Assembly (NCBI GenBank): GCA_026008535.1
Contig: BRKX01000013.1
Location: forward strand, 58,539,726 to 58,603,725
Direction: 5' to 3'
DNA from: Perilla frutescens
Lineage: Eukaryota; Streptophyta; Magnoliopsida; Lamiales; Lamiaceae
Length of the DNA: 64,000 nt
Below, piece by piece: positions 48,480 through 61,483 of the stretch. The translations under genes were made by a program, and so were the position numbers. The notes beneath the pieces were generated by a model. That model saw only the letters and a program-made list of their open reading frames with translations. It searched no databases and had not been told where the DNA came from. How positions within the stretch are numbered: the stretch's first letter is position 1; each line of letters begins with the position of its first letter.

Positions 48480-50649
48480 GTGGCCAGATTTGGCCCGATT
48501 TTCTGGCAGCCGTCAGTAAAACGGCTATAACTCTCTCCAGAAGTAAGCTTTACCCGTGATTCTTGTTGCGTTGGAATCCTAACTCAAATATCTACACTAA
48601 CAAAAGTCGAACTGGTAGAAACCCTATTTGAGTCGGCCTCTAGGTGATTATCAAGTTGATTTCCAAAACCGTCACCTCTTATGTAGGGATCGTGGTGAAC
48701 GTCGGGTTTTTTCATTGAGTCTAGCATTTTTGAACACTAGAGTCCATTATGCATCAATCCATATGATCATATATGCCTAATCCGTCCACTTTTGAAAAAA
48801 TCAAATTTTTGAGCCCGCCCAAAGGGGTACCCCTTTGGCCGGTGGCCAGATTTGGCCCGGTTTTCTGGCAGCCGTCAGTAAAACGGCTATAACTCTCTCC
48901 AGAAGTAAGCTTTACCCGTGATTCTTGTTGCGTTGGAATCCTAACTCAAATGTCTACACTAACAAAAGTCGAACTGGTAGAAACCCTATTTCAGTCGGCC
49001 TCTAGGTGATTATCAAGTTGATTTCCAAAACCGTCACCTCTTATGTAGGGATCGGGGTGAAAGTCGGGTTTTTTCATTGAGTCTAGCATTTTTGAACACT
49101 AGAGTCCATTATGCATCAATCCATATGGTCATATATGCCTAATCCGTCCACTTTTGAAAAAATCAAATTTTTGAGCCCGCCCAAAGGGGTACCCCTTTGG
49201 CCGGTGGCCAGATTTGGCCCGGTTTTCTGGCAGCCGTCAGTAAAACGGCTATAACTCTCTCCAGAAGTAAGCTTTACCCGTGATTCTTGTTGCGTTGGAA
49301 TCCTAACTCAAATATCTACAGTAACAAAAGTCGAACTGGTAGAAACCCTATTTGAGTCGGCCTCTAGGTGATTATCAAGTTGATTTCCAAAACCGTCACC
49401 TCTTATGTAGGGATCGGGGTGAAAGTCGGGTTTTTTTATTGAGTCTAGCATTTTTGAACACTAGAGTCCATTATGCATCAATCCCTATGATCATATATGC
49501 CTAATCCGTCCACTTTTGAAAAAATCAAATTTTTGAGCCCGCCCAAAGGGGTACCCCTTTGGCCGGTGGCCAGATTTGGCCCGGTTTTCTGGCAGCCGTC
49601 AGTAAAACGGCTATAACTATCTTCAGAAGTAAGCTTTACCCGTGATTCTTGTTGCGTTGGAATCCTAACTCAAATATCTACCCTACCAAAAGTCGAACCT
49701 GTAGAAACCCTATTTGAGTCGGCCTCTCGGTGATTATCAAGTTGATTTCCAAAACCGTCACCTCTTATGTAGGAATCGGGGTGAACGTCGGGTTTTTCAT
49801 TGAGTCTAGCATTTTTGAACACTAGAGTCCATTATGCATCAATCCATATGATCATATATGCCTAATCCGTCCACTTTTGAAAAAATCAAATTTTTGAGCC
49901 CGCCCAAAGGGTACCCCTTTGGCCGGTGGCCAGATTTGGCCCGGTTTTCTGGCAGCCGTCAGTAAAATGGCTATAACTCTCTCCAGAAGTAAGCTTTACC
50001 CGTGATTCTTGTTGCGTTGGAATCCTAACTCAAATATCTACACTAACAAAAGTCGAACTGGTAGAAACCCTATTTGAGTCGGCCTCTAGGTGATTATCAA
50101 GTTGATTTCCAAAACCGTCACCTCTTATGTAGGGATCGGGGTGAAAGTCGGGTTTTTTCATTGAGTCTAGCATTTTTGAACACTAGAGTCCATTATACAT
50201 CAATCCATATGATCATATATGCCTAATCCGTCCACTTTTGAAAAAATCAAATTTTTGAGCCCGCCCAAAGGGGTACCCCTTTGGCCGGTGGCCAGATTTG
50301 GCCCGGTTTTCTGGCAGCCGTCAGTAAAACGGCTATAACTTTCTCCAGAAGTAATCTTTACCCGTGATTCTTGTTGCGTTGGAATCCTAACTCAAATGTC
50401 TACACTAACAAAAGTCGAACTGGTAGAAACCCTATTTGAGTCGGCCTCTAGGTGATTATCAAGTTGATTTCCAAAACCGTCACCTCTTATGTAGGGATCG
50501 AGGTGAAAGTCGGGTTTTTTCATTGAGTCTAGCATTTTTGAACACTAGAGTCCATTATGCATCAATCCATATGGTCATATATGCCTAATCCGTCCACTTT
50601 TGAAAAAATCAAATTTTTGAGCCCGCCCAAAGGGGTACCCCTTTGGCCG
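48480..50649. repeat. Six-monomer HOR (right-hand type), copy 2
   Basis: Monomers start at 48480, 48842, 49204, 49566, 49926 and 50288, in the same order as 44866-47035 and 3614 bp downstream. The actatcttcag, aaaatggct/tatacatc and ctttctcc/aatctttacc/atcgagg monomers return after being absent from the four-monomer copy. Its last monomer overlaps the start of the 2529 bp duplication. Confidence 0.85.
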
Positions 50650-52816
50650 GTGGCCAGATTTGGCCCGGTTTTCTGGCAGCCGTCAGTAAAACGGCTATAA
50701 CTCTCTCCAGAAGTAAGCTTTACCCGTGATTCTTGTTGCGTTGGAATCCTAACTCAAATATCTACAGTAACAAAAGTCGAACTGGTAGAAACCCTATTTG
50801 AGTCGGCCTCTAGGTGATTATCAAGTTGATTTCCAAAACCGTCACCTCTTATGTAGGGATCGGGGTGAAAGTCGGGTTTTTTTATTGAGTCTAGCATTTT
50901 TGAACACTAGAGTCCATTATGCATCAATCCATATGATCATATATGCCTAATTCGTCCACTTTTGAAAAAATCAAATTTTTGAGCCCGCCCAAAGGGGTAC
51001 CCCTTTGGCCGGTGGCCAGATTTGGCCCGGTTTTCTGGCAGCCGTCAGTAAAACGGCTATAACTATCTCCAGAAGTAAGCTTTACCCGTGATTCTTGTTG
51101 CGTTGGAATCCTAACTCAAATATCTACACTACCAAAAGTCGAACTGGTAGAAACCCTATTTGAGTCGGCCTCTAGGTGATTATACAGTTGATTTCCAAAA
51201 CCGTCACCTCTTATGTAGGGATCGGGGTGAACGTCGGGTTTTTCATTGAGTCTAGCATTTTTGAACACTAGAGTCCATTATTAATCAATCCATATGATCA
51301 TATATGCCTAATCCGTCCACTTTTGAAAAAATCAAGTTTTTGAGCCCGCCCAAAGGGGTACCCCTTTGGCCAGTGGCCAGATTTGGCCCCGTTTTCTGGC
51401 AGCCATCAGTAAAACGGCTATAACTCTCTCCAGAAGCAAGCTTTACCCGTGATTCTTGTTGCGTTGGATTCCTAACTCAAATATCTACCCTACCAAAAGT
51501 CGAACCTGTAGAAACCCTATTTGAATCGGCCTCTAGGTGATTATCAAGTTAATTTCCAAAACCGTCACCTCTTATGTAGGGATCGGGGTGAACGTCGGGT
51601 TTTTCATTGAGTCTAGCATTTTTGAACACTGGAGTCTATTATGAATCAATCCATATGATCATATATGCCTAATCCGTCCACTTTTTAAAAAATCAAATTT
51701 TTGAGCCCGCCCAAAGGGGTACCCCTTTGGCCGGTGGCCAGATTTGGCCCCATTTTTTGGCAGCCGTCAGTAAAACGGCTGTTACTCTGTCCAGAAGTAA
51801 GCGTTACCCGTGATTCTTGTTGCGTTGGATTCCTAACTCAAATATCTACCCTACCAAAAGTCGAACCTTTAGAAACCCTATTTGAGTCGGCCTCTAGGTG
51901 ATTATCAAGTTGATTTCCAAAACCGTCACCTCTTATGTAGGAATCGGGGTGAACGTCAGGTTTTTGATTGAGTCTAGCATTTTTGAACACTAGAGTCAAT
52001 TATGCATCAATCCATATGATCATATATGCCTCATCCGTCCACTTTTGAAAAAATCAAATTTTTGAGCCCGCCCAAAGGGTATCCCTTTGGCCGGTGGCCA
52101 GATTTGGCCCGGTTTTCTGGCAGCCGTCAGTAAAACGGCTATAACTCTCTCCAGAAGTAAGCTTTACCCGTGATTCTTGTTGCGTTGGAATCCTAACTCA
52201 AATATCTACACTAAAAAAAGTCGAACTGGTAGAATCCCTATTTGAGTCGGCCTCTAGGTGATTATCAAGTTGATTTCCAAAACCGTCACCTCTTATGTAG
52301 GGATCGGGGTGAACGTCGGGTTTTTTCATTGAGTCTAGCATTTCTGAACACTAGAGTCCATTATGCATCAATCCATATGATCATATATGCCTAATCCGTC
52401 CACTTTTGAAAAAATCAAATTTTTGAGCCCGCCCAAAGGGGTACCCCTTTGGCCGGTGGCCAGATTTGGCTCCGTTTTTTGGCAGCCGTCAGTAAAACGG
52501 CTGTTACTCATTCCAGAAGTAAGCGTTACCCGTGATTCTTGTTGCGTTGGAATCCTAACTCAAATATCTAGACTAACAAAAGTCGAACTGGTAGAAACCC
52601 TATTTGAGTCGGCCTTTAGGTGATTATCCAGTTGATTTCCAAAACCGTCACCTCTTATGTAGGGATTGGGGTGAACGTCGGGTTTTTCATTGAGTCTAGA
52701 ATTTTTGAACACTAGAGTCCATTATGAATCAATCCATATGTTCATATATGCCTAATCCGTCCACTTTTGAAAAAATCAAATTTTTGAGCCCGCCCAAAGG
52801 GGTACCCCTTTGGCCG
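50288..52816. repeat. Seven-monomer tandem duplication, copy 1 (2529 bp)
   Basis: Monomers start at 50288, 50650, 51012, 51373, 51734, 52094 and 52456. Marks include atcgagg; ctacagtaac with aattcgtcc; actatctcc with attatacag and ttattaatc; gccatcag with agaagcaagc; ccccattttttggc with ctgttactctgtcc; aaagggtatcc then ctaaaaaaag; and ggctccgttttttgg with ctgttactcattcc. The true left breakpoint lies inside the first monomer, after the aatctttacc mark and before atcgagg. Confidence 0.9.
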
Positions 52817-55345
52817 GTGGCCAGATTTGGCCCGGTTTTCTGGCAGCCGTCAGTAAAACGGCTATAACTCTCTCCAGAAGTAAGCTTTACCCGTGATTCT
52901 TGTTGCGTTGGAATCCTAACTCAAATGTCTACACTAACAAAAGTCGAACTGGTAGAAACCCTATTTGAGTCGGCCTCTAGGTGATTATCAAGTTGATTTC
53001 CAAAACCGTCACCTCTTATGTAGGGATCGAGGTGAAAGTCGGGTTTTTTCATTGAGTCTAGCATTTTTGAACACTAGAGTCCATTATGCATCAATCCATA
53101 TGGTCATATATGCCTAATCCGTCCACTTTTGAAAAAATCAAATTTTTGAGCCCGCCCAAAGGGGTACCCCTTTGGCCGGTGGCCAGATTTGGCCCGGTTT
53201 TCTGGCAGCCGTTAGTAAAACGGCTATAACTCTCTCCAGAAGTAAGCTTTACCCGTGATTCTTGTTGCGTTGGAATCCTAACTCAAATATCTACAGTAAC
53301 AAAAGTCGAACTGGTAGAAACCCTATTTGAGTCGGCCTCTAGGTGATTATCAAGTTGATTTCCAAAACCGTCACCTCTTATGTAGGGATCGGGGTGAAAG
53401 TCGGGTTTTTTTATTGAGTCTAGCATTTTTGAACACTAGAGTCCATTATGCATCAATCCATATGATCATATATGCCTAATTCGTCCACTTTTGAAAAAAT
53501 CAAATTTTTGAGCCCGCCCAAAGGGGTACCCCTTTGGCCGGTGGCCAGATTTGGCCCGGTTTTCTGGCAGCCGTCAGTAAAACGGCTATAACTATCTCCA
53601 GAAGTAAGCTTTACCCGTGATTCTTGTTGCGTTGGAATCCTAACTCAAATATCTACACTACCAAAAGTCGAACTGGTAGAAACCCTATTTGAGTCGGCCT
53701 CTAGGTGATTATACAGTTGATTTCCAAAACCGTCACCTCTTATGTAGGGATCGGGGTGAACGTCGGGTTTTTCATTGAGTCTAGCATTTTTGAACACTAG
53801 AGTCCATTATTAATCAATCCATATGATCATATATGCCTAATCCGTCCACTTTTGAAAAAATCAAGTTTTTGAGCCCGCCCAAAGGGGTACCCCTTTGGCC
53901 AGTGGCCAGATTTGGCCCCGTTTTCTGGCAGCCATCAGTAAAACGGCTATAACTCTCTCCAGAAGCAAGCTTTACCCGTGATTCTTGTTGCGTTGGATTC
54001 CTAACTCAAATATCTACCCTACCAAAAGTTGAACCTGTAGAAACCCTATTTGAATCGGCCTCTAGGTGATTATCAAGTTAATTTCCAAAACCGTCACCTC
54101 TTATGTAGGGATCGGGGTGAACGTCGGGTTTTTCATTGAGTCTAGCATTTTTGAACACTGGAGTCTATTATGAATCAATCCATATGATCATATATGCCTA
54201 ATCCGTCCACTTTTTAAAAAATCAAATTTTTGAGCCCGCCCAAAGGGGTACCCCTTTGGCCGGTGGCCAGATTTGGCCCCATTTTTTGGCAGCCGTCAGT
54301 AAAACGGCTGTTACTCTGTCCAGAAGTAAGCGTTACCCGTGATTCTTGTTGCGTTGGATTCCTAACTCAAATATCTACCCTACCAAAAGTCGAACCTTTA
54401 GAAACCCTATTTGAGTCGGCCTCTAGGTGATTATCAAGTTGATTTCCAAAACCGTCACCTCTTATGTAGGAATCGGGGTGAACGTCGGGTTTTTGATTGA
54501 GTCTAGCATTTTTGAACACTAGAGTCAATTATGCATCAATCCATATGATCATATATGCCTCATCCGTCCACTTTTGAAAAAATCAAATTTTTGAGCCCGC
54601 CCAAAGGGTATCCCTTTGGCCGGTGGCCAGATTTGGCCCGGTTTTCTGGCAGCCGTCAGTAAAACGGCTATAACTCTCTCCAGAAGTAAGCTTTACCCGT
54701 GATTCTTGTTGCGTTGGAATCCTAACTCAAATATCTACACTAAAAAAAGTCGAACTGGTAGAAACCCTATTTGAGTCGGCCTCTAGGTGATTATCAAGTT
54801 GATTTCCAAAACCGTCACCTCTTATGTAGGGATCGGGGTGAACGTCGGGTTTTTTCATTGAGTCTAGCATTTCTGAACACTAGAGTCCATTATGCATCAA
54901 TCCATATGATCATATATGCCTAATCCGTCCACTTTTGAAAAAATCAAATTTTTGAGCCCGCCCAAAGGGGTACCCCTTTGGCCGGTGGCCAGATTTGGCT
55001 CCGTTTTTTGGCAGCCGTCAGTAAAACGGCTGTTACTCATTCCAGAAGTAAGCGTTACCCGTGATTCTTGTTGCGTTGGAATCCTAACTCAAATATCTAG
55101 ACTAACAAAAGTCGAACTGGTAGAAACCCTATTTGAGTCGGCCTCTAGGTGATTATCCAGTTGATTTCCAAAACCGTCACCTCTTATGTAGGGATTGGGG
55201 TGAACGTCGGGTTTTTCATTGAGTCTAGAATTTTTGAACACTAGAGTCCATTATGAATCAATCCATATGTTCATATATGCCTAATCCGTCCACTTTTGAA
55301 AAAATCAAGTTTTTGAGCCCGCCCAAAGGGGTACCCCTTTGGCCA
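52817..55345. repeat. Seven-monomer tandem duplication, copy 2 (2529 bp)
   Basis: Monomers start at 52817, 53179, 53541, 53902, 54263, 54623 and 54985. By eye I found five single-base differences from copy 1 across the six monomers after the first: gccgttag (53212), aagttgaac (54030), and sites where copy 1 has gtcagg (51958), gaatcccta (52234) and ggccttta (52616). This is the most recent-looking large duplication in the window. Confidence 0.9.
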
Positions 55346-56790
55346 GTGGCCAGATTTGGCCCCGTTTTCTGGCAGCCGTCAGTAAAACGGCTATAACTCT
55401 CTCCAGAAGTAAGCTTTACCCGTGATTCTTGTTGCGTTGGATTCCTAACTAAAATATCTACCCTACTAAAAGTCAAACCTGTAGAAACCCTATTTGAGTC
55501 GGCCTCTAGGTGATAATCAAGTTGATTTCCAAAACCGTCACCTCTTATGTAGGGATCGGGGTGAACGTCGGGTTTTTCATTGAGTCTAGCATTTTTGAAC
55601 ACTAGAGTCCATTATGCATCAATCCATATGGTCATATATGCCTAATCCGTCCACTTTTGAAAAAATCAAATTTTTGAGCCCGCCCAAAGGGGTACCCCTT
55701 TGGCCGGTGGCCAGATTTGGCCCGGTTTTCTGGCAGCCGTCAGTAAAACGGCTATAACTCTCTCCAGAAGTAAGCTTTACCCGTGATTCTTGTTGCGTTG
55801 GAATCCTAACTCAAATATCTACAGTAACAAAAGTCGAACTGGTAGAAACCCTATTTGAGTCGGCCTCTAGGTGATTATCAAGTTGATTTCCAAAACCGTC
55901 ACCTCTTATGTAGGGATCGGGGTGAAAGTCGGGTTTTTTTATTGAGTCTAGCATTTTTGAACACTAGAGTCCATTATGCATCAATCCATATGATCATATA
56001 TGCCTAATTCGTCCACTTTTGAAAAAATCAAATTTTTGAGCCCGCCCAAAGGGGTACCCCTTTGGCCGGTGGCCAGATTTGGCCCGGTTTTCTGGCAGCC
56101 GTCAGTAAAACGGCTATAACTATCTCCAGAAGTAAGCTTTACCCGTGATTCTTGTTGCGTTGGAATCCTAACTCAAATATCTACACTACCAAAAGTCGAA
56201 CTGGTAGAAACCCTATTTGAGTCGGCCTCTAGGTGATTATACAGTTGATTTCCAAAACCGTCACCTCTTATGTAGGGATCGGGGTGAACGTCGGGTTTTT
56301 CATTGAGTCTAGAATTTTTGAACACTAGAGTCCATTATGAATCAATCCATATGTTCATATATGCCTAATCCGTCCACTTTTGAAAAAATCAAGTTTTTGA
56401 GCCCGCCCAAAGGGGTACCCCTTTGGCCAGTGGCCAGATTTGGCCCCGTTTTCTGGCAGCCGTCAGTAAAACGGCTATAACTCTCTCCAGAAGTAAGCTT
56501 TACCCGTGATTCTTGTTGCGTTGGATTCCTAACTAAAATATCTACCCTACTAAAAGTCAAACCTGTAGAAACCCTATTTGAGTCGGCCTCTAGGTGATAA
56601 TCAAGTTGATTTCCAAAACCGTCACCTCTTATGTAGGGATCGGGGTGAACGTCGGGTTTTTCATTGAGTCTAGCATTTTTGAACACTAGAGTCCATTATG
56701 AATCAATCCATATGATCATATATGCCTAATCCGTCCACTTTTGAAAAAATCAAGTTTTTGAGCCCGCCCAAAGGGGTACCCCTTTGGCCA
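55346..56790. repeat. Trimer (1084 bp) plus start of its second copy
   Basis: Monomers start at 55346 (ccagtgg, aactaaaata, ccctactaaaag, gataatc), 55707 (ctacagtaac, aattcgtcc), 56069 (actatctcc, attatacag) and 56430, which repeats 55346. The two middle monomers are also third copies of 50650/53179 and 51012/53541. The junctions join a piece of the 7-monomer unit to a C-type monomer twice, so the same join was copied. Confidence 0.82.
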
Positions 56791-59677
56791 GTGGCCAGAT
56801 TTGGCCCCGTTTTCTGGCAGCCGTCAGTAAAACGGCTATAACTCTCTCCAGAAGTAAGCTTTACCCGTGATTCTTGTTGCGTTGGATTCCTAACTCAAAT
56901 ATCTACCCTACCAAAAGTCGAACCTGTAGAAACCCTATTTGAGTCGGCCTCTAGGTGATTATCAAGTTGATTTCCAAAACCGTCACCTCTTATGTAGGGA
57001 TCGGGGTGAACGTCGGGTTTTTCATTGAGTCTAACATTTTTGAACACTGGAGTCCATTATGAATCAATCCATATGATCATATATGCCTAATCCGTCCACT
57101 TTTGAAAAAATCAAATTTTTGAGCCCGCCCAAAGGGGTACCCCTTTGGCCGGTGGCCAGATTTGGCCCCGTTTTTTGGCAGCCGTCAGTAAAACGGCTGT
57201 TACTCTCTCCAGACGTAAGCGTTACCCGTGATTCTTGTTGCGTTGGATTCCTAACTCAAATATCTACCCTACCAAAAGTCGAACCTGTAGAAACCCTATT
57301 TGAGTCGGCCTCTAGGTGATTATCCAGTTGATTTCCAAAACCGTCACCTCTTATGTAGGGATCGGGGTGAACGTCGGGTTTTTCATTGAGTCTAGCATTT
57401 TTGAACACTAGAGTCCATTATTAATCAATCCATATGATCATATATGCCTAATCCGTCCACTTTTGAAAAAATCAAGTTTTTGAGCCCGCCCAAAGGGGTA
57501 CCCCTTTGGCCGGTGGCCAGATTTGGCCCCATTTTTTGGCAGCCGTCAGTAAAACGGCTGTTACTCTCTCCAGAAGTAAGCGTTACCCGTGATTCTTGTT
57601 GCGTTGGATTCCTAACTCAAATATCTACCCTACCAAAAGTCGAACCTTTAGAAAACCTATTTGAGTCGGCCTCTTGGTGATTATCAAGTTGATTTCCAAA
57701 ACCGTCACCTCTTATGTAGGAATCGGGGTGAACGTCGGGTTTTTCATTGAGTCTAGCATTTTTGAACACTAGAGTCCATTATGCATCAATCCATATGATC
57801 ATATATGCCTAATCCGTCCACTTTTGAAAAAATCAAATTTTTGAGCCCGCCCAAAGGGGTACCCCTTTGGCCGGTGGCCAGATTTGGCCCCGTTTTCTGG
57901 CAGCCGTCAGTAAAACGGCTATAACTCTCTCCAGAAGTAAGCTTTACCCGTGATTCTTGTTGCGTTGGATTCCTAACTCAAATATCTACCCTACTAAAAG
58001 TCAAACCTGTAGAAACCCTATTTGAGTCGGCCTCTAGGTGATAATCAAGTTGATTTCCAAAACCGTCACCTCTTATGTAGGGATCGGGGTGAACGTCGGG
58101 TTTTTCATTGAGTCTAGCATTTTTGAACACTAGAGTCCATTATGAATTAATCCATATGATCATATATGCCTAATCCGTCCACTTTTGAAAAAATCAAGTT
58201 TTTGAGCCCGCCCAAAGAGGTACCCCTTTGGCCAGTGGCCAGATTTGGCCCCGTTTTCTGGCAGCCGTCAGTAAAACGGCTATAACTCTCTCCAGAAGTA
58301 AGATTTACCCGTGATTCTTGTTGCGTTGGATTCCTAACTCCAATATCTACCCTACCAAAAGTCGAACATGTAGAAACCCTATTTGAGTCGGCCTCTAGGT
58401 GATTATCAAGTTGATTTCCAAAACCGTCACCTCTTATGTAGGGATCGGGGTGAACGTCGGGTTTTTCATTAAGTCTAGCATTTTTGAACACTGGAGTCCA
58501 TTATGAATCAATCCATATGATCATATATGCCTAATCCGTCCACTTTTGAAAAAATCAAATTTTTGAGCCCGCCCAAAGGGGTACCCCTTTGGCCGGTGGC
58601 CAGATTTGGCCCCGTTTTTTGGCAGCCGTCAGTAAAACGGCTGTTACTCTCTCCAGACGTAAGCGTTACCCGTGATTCTTGTTGCGTTGGATTCCTAACT
58701 CAAATATCTACCCTACCAAAAGTCGAACCTGTAGAAACCCTATTTGAGTCGGCCTCTAGGTGATTATCAAGTTGATTTCCAAAACCGTCACCTCTTATGT
58801 AGGGATCGGGGTGAACATCGGGTTTTTCATTGAGTCTAGCATTTTTGAACACTAGAGTCCATTATGCATCAATCCATATGATCATATATGCCTAATCCGT
58901 CCACTTTTGAAAAAATCAAATTTTTGAGCCCGCCCAAAGGGGTACCCCTTTGGCCGGTGGCCAGATTTGGCCCCGTTTTTTGGCAGTCGTCAGTAAAACG
59001 GCTGTTACTCTCTCCAGACGTAAGCGTTACCCGTGATTCTTGTTGCGTTGGATTCCTAACTCAAATATCTACCCTACCAAAAGTCGAACCTATAGAAACC
59101 CTATTTGAGTCGGCCTCTAGGTGATTATCAAGTTGATTTCCAAAACCGTCACCTCTTATGTAGGGATCGGGGTGAACGTCGGGTTTTTCATTGATTCTAG
59201 CATTTTTGAACACTAGAGTCCATTATGCATCAATCCATATGATCATATATGCCTAATCCGTCCACTTTTGAAAAAATCAAATTTTTGAGCCCGCCCAAAG
59301 GGGTACCCCTTTGGCCGGTTGCCAGATTTGGCCCGGTTTTCTGGCAGCCGTCAGTAAAACGGCTATAACTCTCTCCAGAAGTAAGCTTTACCCGTGATTC
59401 TTGTTGCGTTGGATTCCTAACTCAAATATCTACCCTACCAAAAGTCAAACCTGTAGAAACCCTATTTGAGTCGGCCTCTAGGTGATAATCAAGTTGATTT
59501 CCAAAACCGTCACCTCTTATGTAGGGATCGGGGTGAACGTCGGGTTTTTCATTGAGTCTAGCATTTTTGAACACTAGAGTCCATTATGCATCAATCCATA
59601 TGATCATATATGCCTAATCCATCCACTTTTGAAAAAATTAAATTTTTGAGCCCGCCAAAGGGGTACCCCTTTGGCCA
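56791..59677. repeat. Two imperfect four-monomer units (1444 bp offset)
   Basis: Monomers start at 56791, 57152, 57513, 57874, then 58235, 58596, 58957 and 59318. The first pair of each unit matches well (cactggagtcc, then ctgttactctctcc with cagacgtaagcg). The third differs: ccccattttttgg with aaccttta at 57513 against cagtcgtcag with cagacgtaagcg at 58957. The fourth is a gataatc monomer in both. The monomer at 59318 ends with atccatcc, aaaattaaa and cccgccaaag, one base short. Confidence 0.75.
58596..59677. repeat. Three-monomer segment repeated eight monomers downstream (copy 1)
   Basis: The monomers at 58596, 58957 and 59318 return in the same order at 61484, 61845 and 62206, an offset of 2888 bp. 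Shared marks are cagacgtaagcg, cagtcgtcag, ccggttgcc with agtcaaacctgtag, and the atccatcc/aaaattaaa/cccgccaaag end. Confidence 0.8.
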
Positions 59678-61483
59678 GTGGCCAGATTTGGCCCCGTTTT
59701 CTGGCAGCCGTCAGTAAAACGGCTATAACTCTCTCCAGAAGTAAGCTTTACCCGTGATTCTTGTTGCGTTGGAATCCTAACTCAAATATCTACCCTACCA
59801 AAAGTCGAACTGGTAGAAACCCTATTTGAGTCGGCCTCTAGGTGATTATCCAGTTGATTTCCAAAACCGTCACCTCTTATGTAGGGATCGGGGTGAACGT
59901 CGGGTTTTTCATTGAGTCTAGCATTTTTGAACATTAGAGTCCATTATGAATCAATCCATATGATCATATATGCCTAATCCGTCCACTTTTGAAAAAATCA
60001 AGTTTTTGAGCCCGCCCAAAGGGGTACCTCTTTGGCTAGTGGCCAGATTTGGCCCCGTTTTCTGGCAGCCGTCAGTAAAACGGCTATAACTCTCTCCAGA
60101 AGTAAGCTTTACCCGTGATTCTTGTTGCTTTGGATTCCTAACTCAAACATCTACCCTACCAAAAGTCGAACCTGTAGAAACCCTATTTGAGTCGGCCTCT
60201 AGGTGATTATCAAGTTGATTTCCAAAACCGTCACCTCTTATGTAGGGATCGGGGTGAACGTCGGGTTTTTCATTGAGTCTAGCATTTTTGAACACTGGAG
60301 TCTATTATGAATCAATCCATATGATCATATATGCCTAATTCGTCCACTTTTGAAAAAATCAAATTTTTGAGCCCGCCCAAAGGGGTACCCCTTTGGCCGG
60401 TGGCCAGATTTGGCCCCATTTTTTGGCAGCCGTCAGTAAAACGGCTGTTACTCTGTCCAGAAGTAAGCGTTACCCGTGATTCTTGTTGCGTTGGATTCCT
60501 AACTCAAATATCTACCCTACCAAAAGTCGAACCTTTAGAAACCCTATTTGAGTCGGCCTCTAGGTGATTATCAAGTTGATTTCCAAAACCGTCACCTCTT
60601 ATGTAGGGATCGGGGTGAACGTCGGGTTTTTCATTGAGTCTAGCATTTTTGAACACTAGAGTCCATTATGCATCAATCCATATGATCATATATGCCTAAT
60701 CCGTCCACTTTTGAAAAAATCAAATTTTTGAGCCCGCCCAAAGGGGTACCCCTTTGGCCGGTGGCCAGATTTGGCCCGGTTTTCTGGCAGCCGTCAGTAA
60801 AACGGCTATAACTCTCTCCAGAAGTAAGCTTTACCCGTGATTCTTGTTGCGTTGGAATCCTAACTCAAATATCTACAGTAACAAAAGTCGAACTGGTAGA
60901 AACCCTATTTGAGTCGGCCTCTAGGTGATTATCAAGTTGATTTCCAAAACCGTCACCTCTTATGTAGGGATCGGGGTGAAAGTCGGGTTTTTTTATTGAG
61001 TCTAGCATTTTTGAACACTAGAGTCCATTATGCATCAATCCATATGATCATATATGCCTAATCCGTCCACTTTTGAAAAAATCAAATTTTTGAGCCCGCC
61101 CAAAGGGGTACCCCTTTGGCCGGTGGCCAGATTTGGCCCGGTTTTCTGGCAGCCGTCAGTAAAACGGCTATAACTATCTCCAGAAGTAAGCTTTACCCGT
61201 GATTCTTGTTGCGTTGGAATCCTAACTCAAATATCTACACTACCAAAAGTCGAACTGGTAGAAACCCTATTTGAGTCGGCCTCTAGGTGATTATCAAGTT
61301 GATTTCCAAAACCGTCACCTCTTATGTAGGGATCGGGGTGAACGTCGGGTTTTTCATTGAGTCTAGCATTTTTGAACACTAGAGTCCATTATGAATCAAT
61401 CCATATGATCATATATGCCTAATCCGTCCACTTTTGAAAAAATCAAATTTTTGAGCCCGCCCAAAGGGGTACCCCTTTGGCCG
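59678..61483. repeat. Five mixed monomers between the repeated segments
   Basis: Monomers start at 59678, 60039, 60400, 60761 and 61123. Those at 60400, 60761 and 61123 resemble the monomers at 51734, 50650 and 51012 of the seven-monomer unit, but in a different order. The monomer at 59678 carries ggtacctcttt and ggctagtgg at its end, and the last monomer of the window (63649) also ends in ggtacct. Confidence 0.75.
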
